Positions 34,476 through 43,105 of a stretch of 64,000 bases of DNA are shown piece by piece. How positions within the stretch are numbered: position 1 is the first letter of the stretch; the number at the start of each line of letters is the position of its first letter. The notes under the pieces were generated by a model. The model did no database searches. It was not told the origin of the DNA and saw nothing but the letters and a program-made list of their open reading frames with translations. A program made the translations under genes and the position numbers. The DNA comes from Actinomycetes bacterium (GTDB lineage Bacteria > Actinomycetota > Acidimicrobiia > Acidimicrobiales > Ilumatobacteraceae), in assembly GCA_029782355.1 (NCBI GenBank), contig JAKOUY010000029.1:62001-126000 (forward strand). Direction: 5' to 3'.

Positions 34476-34497
34476 AACTCGGTGAGAACTGGGTGAG
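34476..34497 (-). promoter_or_regulatory. Tandem 11-bp direct repeat, likely OmpR-family operator
   Basis: On the plus strand AACTCGGTGAG is followed at once by AACTGGGTGAG (10 of 11 identical). It lies 75-96 bp before the secreted protein gene, which reads leftward. An 11-bp head-to-tail repeat is the footprint expected for an OmpR-family response regulator dimer. The cognate regulator is encoded 1 kb downstream. Confidence 0.6.
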
Positions 34498-34513
34498 ATG
34501 GCCGAGACCGAGG

Positions 34514-35941
34514 TCAGCCCTGGTCGAAGGCCTCGAGCAGCTTCAGCAGGGCCTGCTCGATCACCTCCGGCATCGCCGGATGGATCCACACCTGACCGGT
34601 GGCCAGGTCGTCGACGGTGAGCCCGAGGTGGATGCCCTGCACCAGTTGCTGGACCAGCGTGGCGGCGTGGAACCCGATCACGTGGGCCGCCACCAGGCGG
34701 CGGGTCGAACGCCGGCCGATCAGCTTGACGAACCCGTCGTGGTCCTCGAGTGCCCAGCCGTACGCCGTCGCCGAATAGGGGTGGGTGATGACGCACAGAT
34801 CGTCGTCGTCCCCCGCCCCCGCGGCCTCGGCGCGGGCCTGACGCTCCGTCGGGCCGACCGCGCCGATCTGCGGGCTGGCGAACACGCCGTGGGGTGCAGG
34901 GCGCTCGTCCAGCGGGCGCAGGTCGTCGGGGTGGCTGAGGTTGTGGCGCACCACCCGGGCCTCGCCGTTGGCCATGTGCTTGAGCTGGTGTCGGCCGTTG
35001 ACGTCACCGAGGGCCCACACGCCGGGGGCGGTGGTCCGGCCGAACCGATCGACGCACACCGCCGCGCCGTCGAGCTCGACACCAGCGTGCTCGGCGCCGA
35101 GCACGTCCCCGTTCGGCGTCCGCCCGGTGGCCACCAGCAGGACGTCCCCGTGGACGGCACGGCGCTGACCGTCGACCGTGAGATGGACCACCACCCCACC
35201 GGGCGTCGACTCGGCCCGCTCCAGGTGGGCCCCGAGGATCACGTCGAACTGCCGGGCGGCGATGTCGGTGAAGCGCTGGGCGATCTCGTCGTCCTCGGCG
35301 GTGAGCAGATGTGGACCGCGTTGGACGATGGTCACCCGGGACCCCAGCGCCCCGAACACATGGGCCAGCTCGCAGGCGATGAACCCCCCGCCGAGGACCA
35401 CCAGGTGCTCGGGCAGCGCGCCCAGGCGCATGATCGTGTCGCTGGTGTGGAACGGCACCGTCGGACCCACCGCCGGGTCCAGTCCGGGAACCAGCTCCGG
35501 GAGATGCGGTCGGGCGCCGGCGGCGATCACCACCTGGCGACCGCGGATCCGGTGCTCGCCCACCTGCACGGTGCGCTCGTCCACGAAGCGTCCCTCGCCG
35601 GTGTACACGGTGACGTGGTCGAGGCCTTCCCGGTATCGCTTGCCCCCGGCGGCGATCGGGTCGATCCGCCCGAAGACGCGCCCGACGACAGCCGGCCAGT
35701 CGGCGCCGCGCATCGCCGTGTCCAGCCCGTAGCGCTGGCCGTGCGCTGCCGTCTCGGCCACGTCGGCGGTGTAGGAGAACATCTTGGTCGGGATGCACCC
35801 GCGGTTGAGGCAGGTCCCACCGAACTCGGCACGCTCGACGATGGCGATCCGCCACCCGTCCATCTCCGGGCCGATCAGCGAGTTGCCACTCCCGGTGCCG
35901 ATGATGACCAGATCGACGTCCTCGATCGACGCCGTGCTCAA
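34514..35941 (-). CDS. mtr: Mycothione reductase
   Basis: A flavoprotein disulfide reductase that returns oxidised mycothiol disulfide to mycothiol using NADPH; only mycothiol producers have it. Redox Cys44 and Cys49 are in GGTCLNRGCIPTK, FAD binding begins DLVIIGTGSGNSLI, and the NADPH loop is VVLGGGFIACELAHVFGALG. GVWALGDVNGRHQLKHMAN is the second FAD motif, and the catalytic His-Glu pair is HPAMPEVIEQ. GSGNSLI and FGRIDPIA are, from memory, characteristic of Mtr rather than of lipoamide dehydrogenase. I prefer the TTG at 35941, with GAGGTG 5 nt upstream and overlapping the previous stop (TTGA), giving 475 residues; an ATG at 35959 is the alternative. Confidence 0.93.
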   Translation of the reverse strand: MSTASIEDVDLVIIGTGSGNSLIGPEMDGWRIAIVERAEFGGTCLNRGCIPTKMFSYTADVAETAAHGQRYGLDTAMRGADWPAVVGRVFGRIDPIAAGGKRYREGLDHVTVYTGEGRFVDERTVQVGEHRIRGRQVVIAAGARPHLPELVPGLDPAVGPTVPFHTSDTIMRLGALPEHLVVLGGGFIACELAHVFGALGSRVTIVQRGPHLLTAEDDEIAQRFTDIAARQFDVILGAHLERAESTPGGVVVHLTVDGQRRAVHGDVLLVATGRTPNGDVLGAEHAGVELDGAAVCVDRFGRTTAPGVWALGDVNGRHQLKHMANGEARVVRHNLSHPDDLRPLDERPAPHGVFASPQIGAVGPTERQARAEAAGAGDDDDLCVITHPYSATAYGWALEDHDGFVKLIGRRSTRRLVAAHVIGFHAATLVQQLVQGIHLGLTVDDLATGQVWIHPAMPEVIEQALLKLLEAFDQG

Positions 35942-37161
35942 CGGGGCACCTCGGCCCACGGGCGATCCTTGTCGACCCGCGGCTCGCCGGGCAGGCCGAG
36001 GACCTGCTCGCCAAGGATGTTGCGCATGATCTCCGAGGTCCCACCCTCGATCGAGTTGGCCCGCACCCGCAGGAAGGCGTAGCGCGGCCCGTGGGACGTG
36101 GCGTTGACGTCGACGGCCGCCGGCCGGCGGAAGGTGTAGTCGTATCCGACCTGCCCGTCCATCCCGAGCACGTCGACGATGAAGCTGAACATCTCCTTGT
36201 TCAACTCGGCGTAGGCCAGCTTGGACACCGAGCCCTCCGGCCCCGGGTTGCCCACCGCCATCGCCTCGCTGGCCCGCTGGTTGGTCAACCGGCCGACCTC
36301 GCCCTTGACGTATAGGCGCATCAAGCGGTCGCGGTTGACGGGCGTCTTGGCGTCGTCGGCGACCTCGTCGTGCCAGACGCGCAGGGCCTCGGCGGCCAAC
36401 CCGCCGCGCCCGGCCTCACTGACCCCGCCGCTGCCACCGATCGAGGTCCGCTCGTTCATCAGCGTGGTCAACGACACTCGCCAGCCCTCGCCGACGGCGC
36501 CGAGGCGCTGGTCGTCGGGGATCCGCGCGTCGGTCAGGTAGACCTCGTTGAACTCCGCCTCACCGGTGATCTGGCGCAGCGGGCGGACCTCCACGCCGGG
36601 GGCGTGCATGTCGACGGCGAAGTAGGTCATCCCCTTGTGCTTGGGTTGGTTCGGATCGGTCCGGGTGACCAGCATTCCCCAGTCGGCGATGTGCGCCAGG
36701 GTGTTCCATACCTTCTGGCCGTTGACCACCCACTCGTCGCCGTCGCGCACTGCCCGGGTGGCCAGCCCGGCCAGGTCACTGCCGGCGCCCGGCTCGCTGA
36801 ACAGCTGGCACCAGGTCTCCTCGCCCGTGAACATCGGGCGCAGGAAGCGCCGGCGCTGCTCGTCGGTGCCGTGGGTGACGATGGTGGGGCCCGCCAGGAA
36901 GGCGAAGAACCCACTGGGTGCCATCGGGGCCGCGCCGGCCTCGATCACGCGCTGCTCGATGTGCTTGTTCAGCTCCGGCGCCAGCCCCAGGCCGCCGAAC
37001 CCCGGCGGGAAGTGCACCCAGGCCAGGCCGGCGTCGTAGCGGGCGCCGCGGAACGACACCGGATCGGTGCTGGCTGGCGGATGCTCGGCCAGCAGGCGGT
37101 CGATGGCGGCATCGACGGTGGCGAGCGCAGCGTCGAGCGAGGTCGATGACGTGGCGGACAT
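35938..37161 (-). CDS. Acyl-CoA dehydrogenase family protein
   Basis: A 407-residue FAD-linked acyl-CoA dehydrogenase of the type found in actinobacterial lipid and steroid catabolism. CQLFSEPGAGSDLAGLATRA is the first ACAD signature, with the flavin-contacting WVVNGQKVWNT strand. The middle ITGEAEFNEVYLTDARIP and the C-terminal LRVRANSIEGGTSEIMRNI carry the FAD/substrate interface. The N-terminal domain is shortened (about 80 residues before the FTGEETWCQLF region). The ATG at 37161 fits the domain start; longer frames upstream are antisense to the next gene. Coupled through TTGA to mtr. The natural acyl chain is unknown. Confidence 0.93.
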   Translation of the reverse strand: MSATSSTSLDAALATVDAAIDRLLAEHPPASTDPVSFRGARYDAGLAWVHFPPGFGGLGLAPELNKHIEQRVIEAGAAPMAPSGFFAFLAGPTIVTHGTDEQRRRFLRPMFTGEETWCQLFSEPGAGSDLAGLATRAVRDGDEWVVNGQKVWNTLAHIADWGMLVTRTDPNQPKHKGMTYFAVDMHAPGVEVRPLRQITGEAEFNEVYLTDARIPDDQRLGAVGEGWRVSLTTLMNERTSIGGSGGVSEAGRGGLAAEALRVWHDEVADDAKTPVNRDRLMRLYVKGEVGRLTNQRASEAMAVGNPGPEGSVSKLAYAELNKEMFSFIVDVLGMDGQVGYDYTFRRPAAVDVNATSHGPRYAFLRVRANSIEGGTSEIMRNILGEQVLGLPGEPRVDKDRPWAEVPR

Positions 37162-37188
37162 GACCCCAGTGTGCCCGAGCCGGCCCCC

Positions 37189-37194
37189 TAGCGT
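37189..37194 (+). promoter_or_regulatory. Putative leaderless -10 element of the Cys-rich protein gene
   Basis: TAGCGT ends 7 nt before the GTG at 37202 and supports that start. Confidence 0.45.
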
Positions 37195-37201
37195 GGCCCT
37201 C

Positions 37202-37924
37202 GTGAGCTCCTCGTCCGCCGCACCGCCGACGGGCGACGGCGCCGAGCCGATCGTGCCGGCGGTGGAACCGTTGATCGCCGTCGACGACGGACCGACCCGC
37301 TGGCAGGTCGAGCCCGGGTTCCTGCGCTCGTCGTGGACCTGCATCTGGGGGCGCGGCTGCCAGGGCATCCTCGACCATCCGGCGGCCGACCTGCAGCAGG
37401 GCTGCTGCTCCGTCGGTGCCGAACTGGGCGATCATGAGGAGGCGATGACGGTCTCGGCCAGCGCCGCGGCCATCCCGGCCGAGCTGTGGCAGTACCACGC
37501 CGCGGTGGACGCCGACGACGTGTTCCACGACGCCGGGCGGACGAACACCAAGCTCGTCGACGGGGCGTGCATCTTCCTGAACCGTCCCGGGTTCGCCGGC
37601 GGCGCCGGGTGCGCCCTGCACCTCGCCGCGCTGGCCGCCGGCGAGTCGCCGATCGACTGGAAGCCGTCGGTGTGCTGGCAGCTCCCGATCCGCGTCGACT
37701 GGGTCGACCACGGCGACGGCACCGAGACCGCCACGATCCGGCGGTGGTCACGAGCCGACTGGGGCGACGAGGGCCGGACCATGGCCTGGTGCTGCACCGA
37801 GGCACCGGAGTCCTATGTCGGCGAGGCGCCCGTGATCGACTCGCTCGCAGCCGAGCTCGGCGCGCTGTGCGGCGACACCGTCCTCGCCCGCCTGGCCGAC
37901 CTCCTCCGCCCCCACCCCCCCTGA
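37202..37924 (+). CDS. Conserved Cys-rich protein, possibly metal-binding
   Basis: A 240-residue protein of a type common in actinobacteria without a known role; YkgJ/DUF3109-like zinc or iron binding is a possible relation. The Cys are clustered: SWTCIWGRGCQGILD and DLQQGCCSVGAEL near the start, then DGACIFLNRPGFAGGAGCALH and VCWQLPI in the middle, and MAWCCTEAPESY near the end. The pattern Cys-x5-Cys ... Cys-Cys ... Cys-x13-Cys suggests a metal or Fe-S site held by residues from several loops. The GTG at 37202, placed 7 nt after TAGCGT, gives the shortest product that keeps all Cys. Divergent from the acyl-CoA dehydrogenase. Proline-rich C-rich DNA follows its stop immediately. Confidence 0.78.
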   Translation: MSSSSAAPPTGDGAEPIVPAVEPLIAVDDGPTRWQVEPGFLRSSWTCIWGRGCQGILDHPAADLQQGCCSVGAELGDHEEAMTVSASAAAIPAELWQYHAAVDADDVFHDAGRTNTKLVDGACIFLNRPGFAGGAGCALHLAALAAGESPIDWKPSVCWQLPIRVDWVDHGDGTETATIRRWSRADWGDEGRTMAWCCTEAPESYVGEAPVIDSLAAELGALCGDTVLARLADLLRPHPP

Positions 37925-38106
37925 CCCCCACGCCCCACGCCTCACCGCCCACGCCCCACCGCCCCACGCCCCACGCCCCACGCCCCACCGCCCACCGCTG
38001 GCCCACGCCCCACCGCCCACCGCTGGCCCACACGCTCCCCGCGCACCGCTCCTCGCTCGCCGACCGAGCACCCGCCCCGCTCGCCGCTCGCCGACCGAAC
38101 ACCCGG
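37925..38106. repeat. C-rich low-complexity block of CCCCACG/CCGCCCA units
   Basis: About 180 bp made of short imperfect units such as CCCCACGCC and CACCGCCCACCGCTGGCC (the latter twice in a row, near 37985-38030), then GCTCGCCGACCGA units (twice near 38058 and 38083). It is non-coding in every plausible frame and begins directly after the stop of the Cys-rich gene. It probably arose by slippage; a transcribed role is not visible. Confidence 0.6.
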
Positions 38107-38164
38107 CGCGCCCATGGGCGCGGAATCTTGCACGCACGCACATCCCCGCGCCCATGGGACTGCG
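38107..38164. repeat. 58-bp unit, copy 1, with paired GCGCCCATGGG sites
   Basis: Begins with the perfect 16-bp palindrome CGCGCCCATGGGCGCG and carries a second CGCGCCCATGGG exactly 40 bp later. It is 55/58 identical to the copy at 38282-38339. No gene is present. Confidence 0.8.
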
Positions 38165-38281
38165 GCGGCGCGGCCGCCCTGCGCACGGTCACCGCCGTGC
38201 GCCCGGCACCTCACCACCCACCTCACTCGACCGTCACGACACGCCCCGCCGCGACCCCCCGACACGCCTCGCGCACGGCTT

Positions 38282-38339
38282 CGCGCCCATGGGCGCGGGA
38301 TCTTGCACGCATGCACGTCCCCGCGCCCATGGGACTGCG
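38282..38339. repeat. 58-bp unit, copy 2
   Basis: Same layout as copy 1, 175 bp further on: palindrome, 40-bp spacing, second half-palindrome. It is followed directly by CACGGTCACCGCCG, which also follows copy 1 after a short GC-rich insertion. The block lies 110-170 bp before the padR gene and may carry regulatory sites. Confidence 0.8.
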
Positions 38340-38406
38340 CACGGTCACCGCCGGGCGACCCGGCACGGCGGGCGGGGTTACGGGCAGGGTGTATTTCGAC
38401 TGGTGG

Positions 38407-38416
38407 CGATATATCG
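38407..38416 (+). promoter_or_regulatory. Palindrome CGATATATCG at the padR promoter
   Basis: A perfect 10-bp AT-centred palindrome, conspicuous in GC-rich DNA, lies 34 bp before the padR ATG and overlaps any -10 region (GATATAT). PadR-family proteins commonly bind such ATAT-centred sites, so autoregulation is likely. Confidence 0.6.
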
Positions 38417-38449
38417 TGATGCACTCCAAGAGCGAGGAGGAGGATCGAC

Positions 38450-39130
38450 ATGAACGGTCGACACGAACACGAGCCGCACCAGCACGAATCTCACGAGCAC
38501 GAACCACGTGGACACCATCCGTCCGACGACGAACCACGGGGACGCCAACCGCACGATGGGGGGCGCGTCCACGGTCAGGATGACGAGGACCACGGTGAGT
38601 CGGGGCCCGGATGGCGGCGGCGGGGGCCGGGGCCGTTCGGGCGCGGCCGGGCCCGTGGCATGGGTCCCGGATTGGGCGGCGGGCCGCGCGGCCGGCGACG
38701 CGGGGACATCCGCTGGGCGTTGCTCGGCGAGCTGGCCGAGTCGGCGGGCCACGGGTACGAGCTGATCCAGCGCCTCGACGAGCGCACCGGCGGGCGGTGG
38801 ACGCCCAGCCCGGGATCGGTCTACCCGACCTTGCAATTGCTCGACGAGGAAGGCCTGGTGCGCAGCGCCGAGGTCGACGGCAAGCGGGTGTACACGATCA
38901 CCGAGGCCGGACAGGCGGCCCTCGCCGAGCGGCGGGCAACGCCAGGGGGCATGCCGCCGTTCCTCGAGGGTCAGCACTCGAGCCATGGCGAGCTGCGCCG
39001 CTCGGCGATGCAGCTGATGATGGCGGCCAAGCAGGTGGGCATGGCCGGCAAGGACGAGCACCTCGCCTCGGCGACGGCCATCCTCGACGAGGCCCGCCGC
39101 AAGCTCTACCAGCTGCTGGCCGAGGGCTGA
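38450..39130 (+). CDS. PadR family transcriptional regulator with a His-rich N-terminal tail
   Basis: A 226-residue protein. The C-terminal 145 residues are a PadR winged helix: DIRWALLGELAESAGHGYELIQ, PSPGSVYPTLQLLDEEGLV and KRVYTITEAGQAAL, followed by a dimerising helix. The first 80 residues are unusual: nine His among the first 23 residues (HEHEPHQHESHEHEPRGHH), then an acidic and a Gly/Arg-rich stretch (RGRRRGD). The His tail could bind Ni, Zn or Cu, so metal sensing is conceivable, though many such tails are simply disordered. The ATG follows a strong GAGGAGGAGG. No target operon is adjacent other than its own promoter. Confidence 0.9.
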   Translation: MNGRHEHEPHQHESHEHEPRGHHPSDDEPRGRQPHDGGRVHGQDDEDHGESGPGWRRRGPGPFGRGRARGMGPGLGGGPRGRRRGDIRWALLGELAESAGHGYELIQRLDERTGGRWTPSPGSVYPTLQLLDEEGLVRSAEVDGKRVYTITEAGQAALAERRATPGGMPPFLEGQHSSHGELRRSAMQLMMAAKQVGMAGKDEHLASATAILDEARRKLYQLLAEG

Positions 39131-39143
39131 GGGCTCAGGGCGC

Positions 39144-40154
39144 TCAGTCGGCGTTCGTCGCCACCATCGACGCCGCCCGACGGCGCCTCAGCATCCGCTG
39201 GTGCGCCTCGGGTGAGCCGTCGTGGAAGGAGCCGAACCAGCGGTCGAGGGGGATCACCCCGTCGGCGTAGTTGACCTCGAAGTACTTGTGGTGCAGGTAG
39301 TGGGCGTAGCCGTTGGTGTCCACTGCCAGATGGTCGGTCACCTCGATCTTGGCGAACCCGGCGTGGCCGGGCATCGGCATCAGCCCGGCGTGGAATCCGT
39401 TGAAGAGGGCGTGCAGCGGGTGTGACGGGATCAGCCAGTGGACGGCGATGCAGCTGAAGTAGGCCAGGTGCTCACCCGGGTGCATGGCCAGGCCGGACCA
39501 CGGGCTGACGTTGGTGTTGGTGTGGTGCAGCGAGTGGACGGCGCGATACAGCGGTGGCCAGTGGATCAACCGGTGCACCGCATAGAAGTGAACGTCGCGG
39601 ATGATCGGCACGAGGAGGAACAGGGCCACGAACCACACCGGATGCGCCGACCAGCTGACCCACGGGATGTGATGGTTGGCGAACAGCCACCAGCCGGCGA
39701 CCTCCCATGCCGTCCAGATGGGCACACCGCTGACCAGCGCCCAGAACACGTTGTCGGCCACCTGGTTGCGGAAGCGGAACAGCTCCGAGTTGGTCGACGG
39801 CCAGCGGGCGTTGAACTTGAACCGAGTGCCCTGGTGGCGCCGGCGGTACAGCCACCAGTGAGCGGCACCGAACCAGACGATGGTGATCGCCAGGTTGCGC
39901 AGCAGGATGAGCGCGATCCAGCCGGCGGCGAGGGTGCGCATGGTGGTCATCGGCGGGGTCAACCACCGCCAGCTGGCCAGGGCGACGAGGAAGACCGGCA
40001 GGTGCCAGCCGAGGATGTATCCGGGATAGCCGAGCAGCCACCGGGCGAAGCCCACCGGCCGAGGCGGCCAGACGATGACGGGCGGGTAGGAGGGCCGCTC
40101 GTTGGGCTCGAACCCGCCTTTGCGATTGCGCGTGCCGAACCGCGAGTCGTCCAT
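39144..40154 (-). CDS. Fatty acid hydroxylase/sterol desaturase family membrane protein
   Basis: A di-iron membrane oxygenase of 336 residues. Histidine boxes are HFYAVHRLIHW, LYRAVHSLHHTN and the C-terminal HYLHHKYF, which give the eight or so His ligands. Four to five hydrophobic segments surround them. Such enzymes hydroxylate or desaturate fatty acids, sterols, carotenoids or alkylglycerols in the membrane; the substrate is not visible. I take the ATG at 40154 because GGAGG stands 5 nt before it; a GTG at 40160 would lie inside that ribosome binding site. Convergent with padR. Confidence 0.9.
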   Translation of the reverse strand: MDDSRFGTRNRKGGFEPNERPSYPPVIVWPPRPVGFARWLLGYPGYILGWHLPVFLVALASWRWLTPPMTTMRTLAAGWIALILLRNLAITIVWFGAAHWWLYRRRHQGTRFKFNARWPSTNSELFRFRNQVADNVFWALVSGVPIWTAWEVAGWWLFANHHIPWVSWSAHPVWFVALFLLVPIIRDVHFYAVHRLIHWPPLYRAVHSLHHTNTNVSPWSGLAMHPGEHLAYFSCIAVHWLIPSHPLHALFNGFHAGLMPMPGHAGFAKIEVTDHLAVDTNGYAHYLHHKYFEVNYADGVIPLDRWFGSFHDGSPEAHQRMLRRRRAASMVATNAD

Positions 40155-40197
40155 CGTCACCTCCGAAACCCGAGTGTACGAGGCACCATCGCCCTCC

Positions 40198-40203
40198 TAG
40201 GCT
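40198..40203 (+). promoter_or_regulatory. Putative leaderless -10 element of the ABC-F leader ORF
   Basis: TAGGCT ends 7 nt before the ATG of a three-codon ORF at 40211. This is the same geometry as at authentic leaderless genes in the window. Confidence 0.45.
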
Positions 40204-40210
40204 GACGCCG

Positions 40211-40222
40211 ATGACCGACTGA
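40211..40222 (+). CDS. Three-codon leader ORF (Met-Thr-Asp) before the ABC-F gene
   Basis: ATG ACC GAC TGA begins exactly where a leaderless transcript from TAGGCT would start. A minimal ORF at the 5' end, a hairpin, and then the ribosome binding site of an ABC-F gene is the layout of ribosome-mediated regulation of antibiotic-resistance ABC-F genes. It is an inference from position; the peptide itself has no features. Confidence 0.4.
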   Translation: MTD

Positions 40223-40245
40223 GCACCTGTCCGCGCCCGCCGTCC

Positions 40246-40261
40246 GACACCGCCCGGTGTC
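40246..40261 (+). promoter_or_regulatory. Leader hairpin GACACCG-CC-CGGTGTC upstream of the ABC-F gene
   Basis: A perfect 7-bp inverted repeat with a CC centre lies 23 bp after the leader ORF stop and 11 bp before AGGAAGG. It could act as an attenuator or a ribosome-stall-responsive stem. Confidence 0.4.
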
Positions 40262-40288
40262 CCCGTCCGCCCAGGAAGGTTGCTCGTC

Positions 40289-41947
<1,659 letters not shown>

Positions 41948-41976
41948 CCGCTCCGTAGCACGCCGATGCCAGGCCG

Positions 41977-41982
41977 TAGTCT
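41977..41982 (+). promoter_or_regulatory. Putative leaderless -10 element of the phosphotransferase gene
   Basis: TAGTCT ends 7 nt before the ATG at 41990. Confidence 0.5.
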
Positions 41983-41989
41983 CGCCGGC

Positions 41990-43105
41990 ATGACCGACGA
42001 TCGCCCGCAGACCAGCCGACGTGACCGTGCCGAGCTGCAGCACCGGCTGACGGCGTGGCTGGCCGAGCGCGTCGACCGACCGGTGATCGGCGACCTGAGC
42101 ATCCCGACCACCAACGGCATGTCCAGCGAGACCCTCCTGTTCGACGTGACCCATCAGGGCGCCGACGGGTCGGCGATCACCGATCGATGCGTGGCCCGGC
42201 TCCCACCGGACGCCGACGCCACACCCGTGTTCCCGACCTACGACATGGAGATGCAGTTCCGGGCGATGCAACTCGTCGGGGCGCGCACCGACGCGCCGGT
42301 GCCCGACTGCCTGTGGCTGGAGACCGACCCCGCCGCCCTCGGCGTGCCGTTCTTCGTCATGCGCCGGGTCGACGGCACCGTCCCACCGGACGTGATGCCG
42401 TACACCTTCGGCGGGAACTGGCTGTTCGACGCCACCGCCGACCAGCAGCGGGCGCTGCAGGACGCCAGCGTCGGTGTGCTCGGCGAGATCCACCGGATCG
42501 ACGGCGCCGACCCGGCGGTCGACTTCCTCGCCTCCACCACGGCCGGTCGGTCGCCGCTGCGCGCGCACGTCGACAGCTGGCTGGCGTACCACGACTGGGT
42601 GACCGCCGACGGGCTGACCTCGCCGGTGTGCGCCGCGGCCTTCGAGCATCTCGAGGCGACCTGGCCGCAGGAGACGCCCGCCGTGCTCAGCTGGGGCGAC
42701 TCGCGGGTGGGCAACATGCTGTACCGCGACTTCCTGCCGGTGGCCGTGCTGGACTGGGAGATGGCCGGGATCGCCCCGCGGGAGGTCGACCTCGGTTGGA
42801 TGGTCTACCTCCATCTGTTCTTCCACGACCTGTCCGTGCAGTACGGCATGGGCGGCATGGCGCAGTTCATGCGCTCGGCGGACGTCGTCGCCGAGTACAC
42901 CCGGCGCACCGGCTATCAGCCCGTCGACCTGCGCTGGTTCATCGAGTACGCCGCGGCCCGCCATGCGGTGATCATGTTCCGCATCGCCCGCCGCCAAGCG
43001 GCCTTCGGGGAGGCGGCGATGCCCGACGACCCGGACCTGGCCGTGCCGCACGCTGCCTCGCTGCGGGCGATGATCGACGGCAGCTACTGGGAGCGGATGC
43101 CGTGA
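41990..43105 (+). CDS. Aminoglycoside phosphotransferase-fold kinase (ACAD10/FadE36-like)
   Basis: A protein-kinase-like phosphotransferase of 371 residues. Brenner catalytic loop: LSWGDSRVGNMLY with the catalytic Asp; metal-binding Asp in AVLDWEMAGIAPREVDLGW. FFVMRRVDGTVPPDVMPYTF is the hinge region common to the actinobacterial acyl-CoA-linked group related to the N-terminal part of human ACAD10/11. Proteins of this group act in catabolism of 4-hydroxy acids or other alcohol-bearing acyl chains rather than in antibiotic resistance. The ATG at 41990 is supported by TAGTCT 7 nt upstream. It overlaps the PhyH gene by GTGA, which points to one pathway. Confidence 0.88.
   Translation: MTDDRPQTSRRDRAELQHRLTAWLAERVDRPVIGDLSIPTTNGMSSETLLFDVTHQGADGSAITDRCVARLPPDADATPVFPTYDMEMQFRAMQLVGARTDAPVPDCLWLETDPAALGVPFFVMRRVDGTVPPDVMPYTFGGNWLFDATADQQRALQDASVGVLGEIHRIDGADPAVDFLASTTAGRSPLRAHVDSWLAYHDWVTADGLTSPVCAAAFEHLEATWPQETPAVLSWGDSRVGNMLYRDFLPVAVLDWEMAGIAPREVDLGWMVYLHLFFHDLSVQYGMGGMAQFMRSADVVAEYTRRTGYQPVDLRWFIEYAAARHAVIMFRIARRQAAFGEAAMPDDPDLAVPHAASLRAMIDGSYWERMP

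Noticed and set aside
37925-38100. Short repeats as a possible CRISPR array
   Set aside because: Units are 8-20 bp, irregular and without spacers. No cas gene is near.
37988-38583. Plus-strand frame continuing through the repeat block into padR
   Set aside because: It is in another frame than padR, is low complexity, and has no start signal.
41990-43105. Antibiotic-resistance aminoglycoside kinase
   Set aside because: The sequence belongs to the ACAD10/11-like group, and it is coupled to a PhyH oxygenase rather than to resistance genes.
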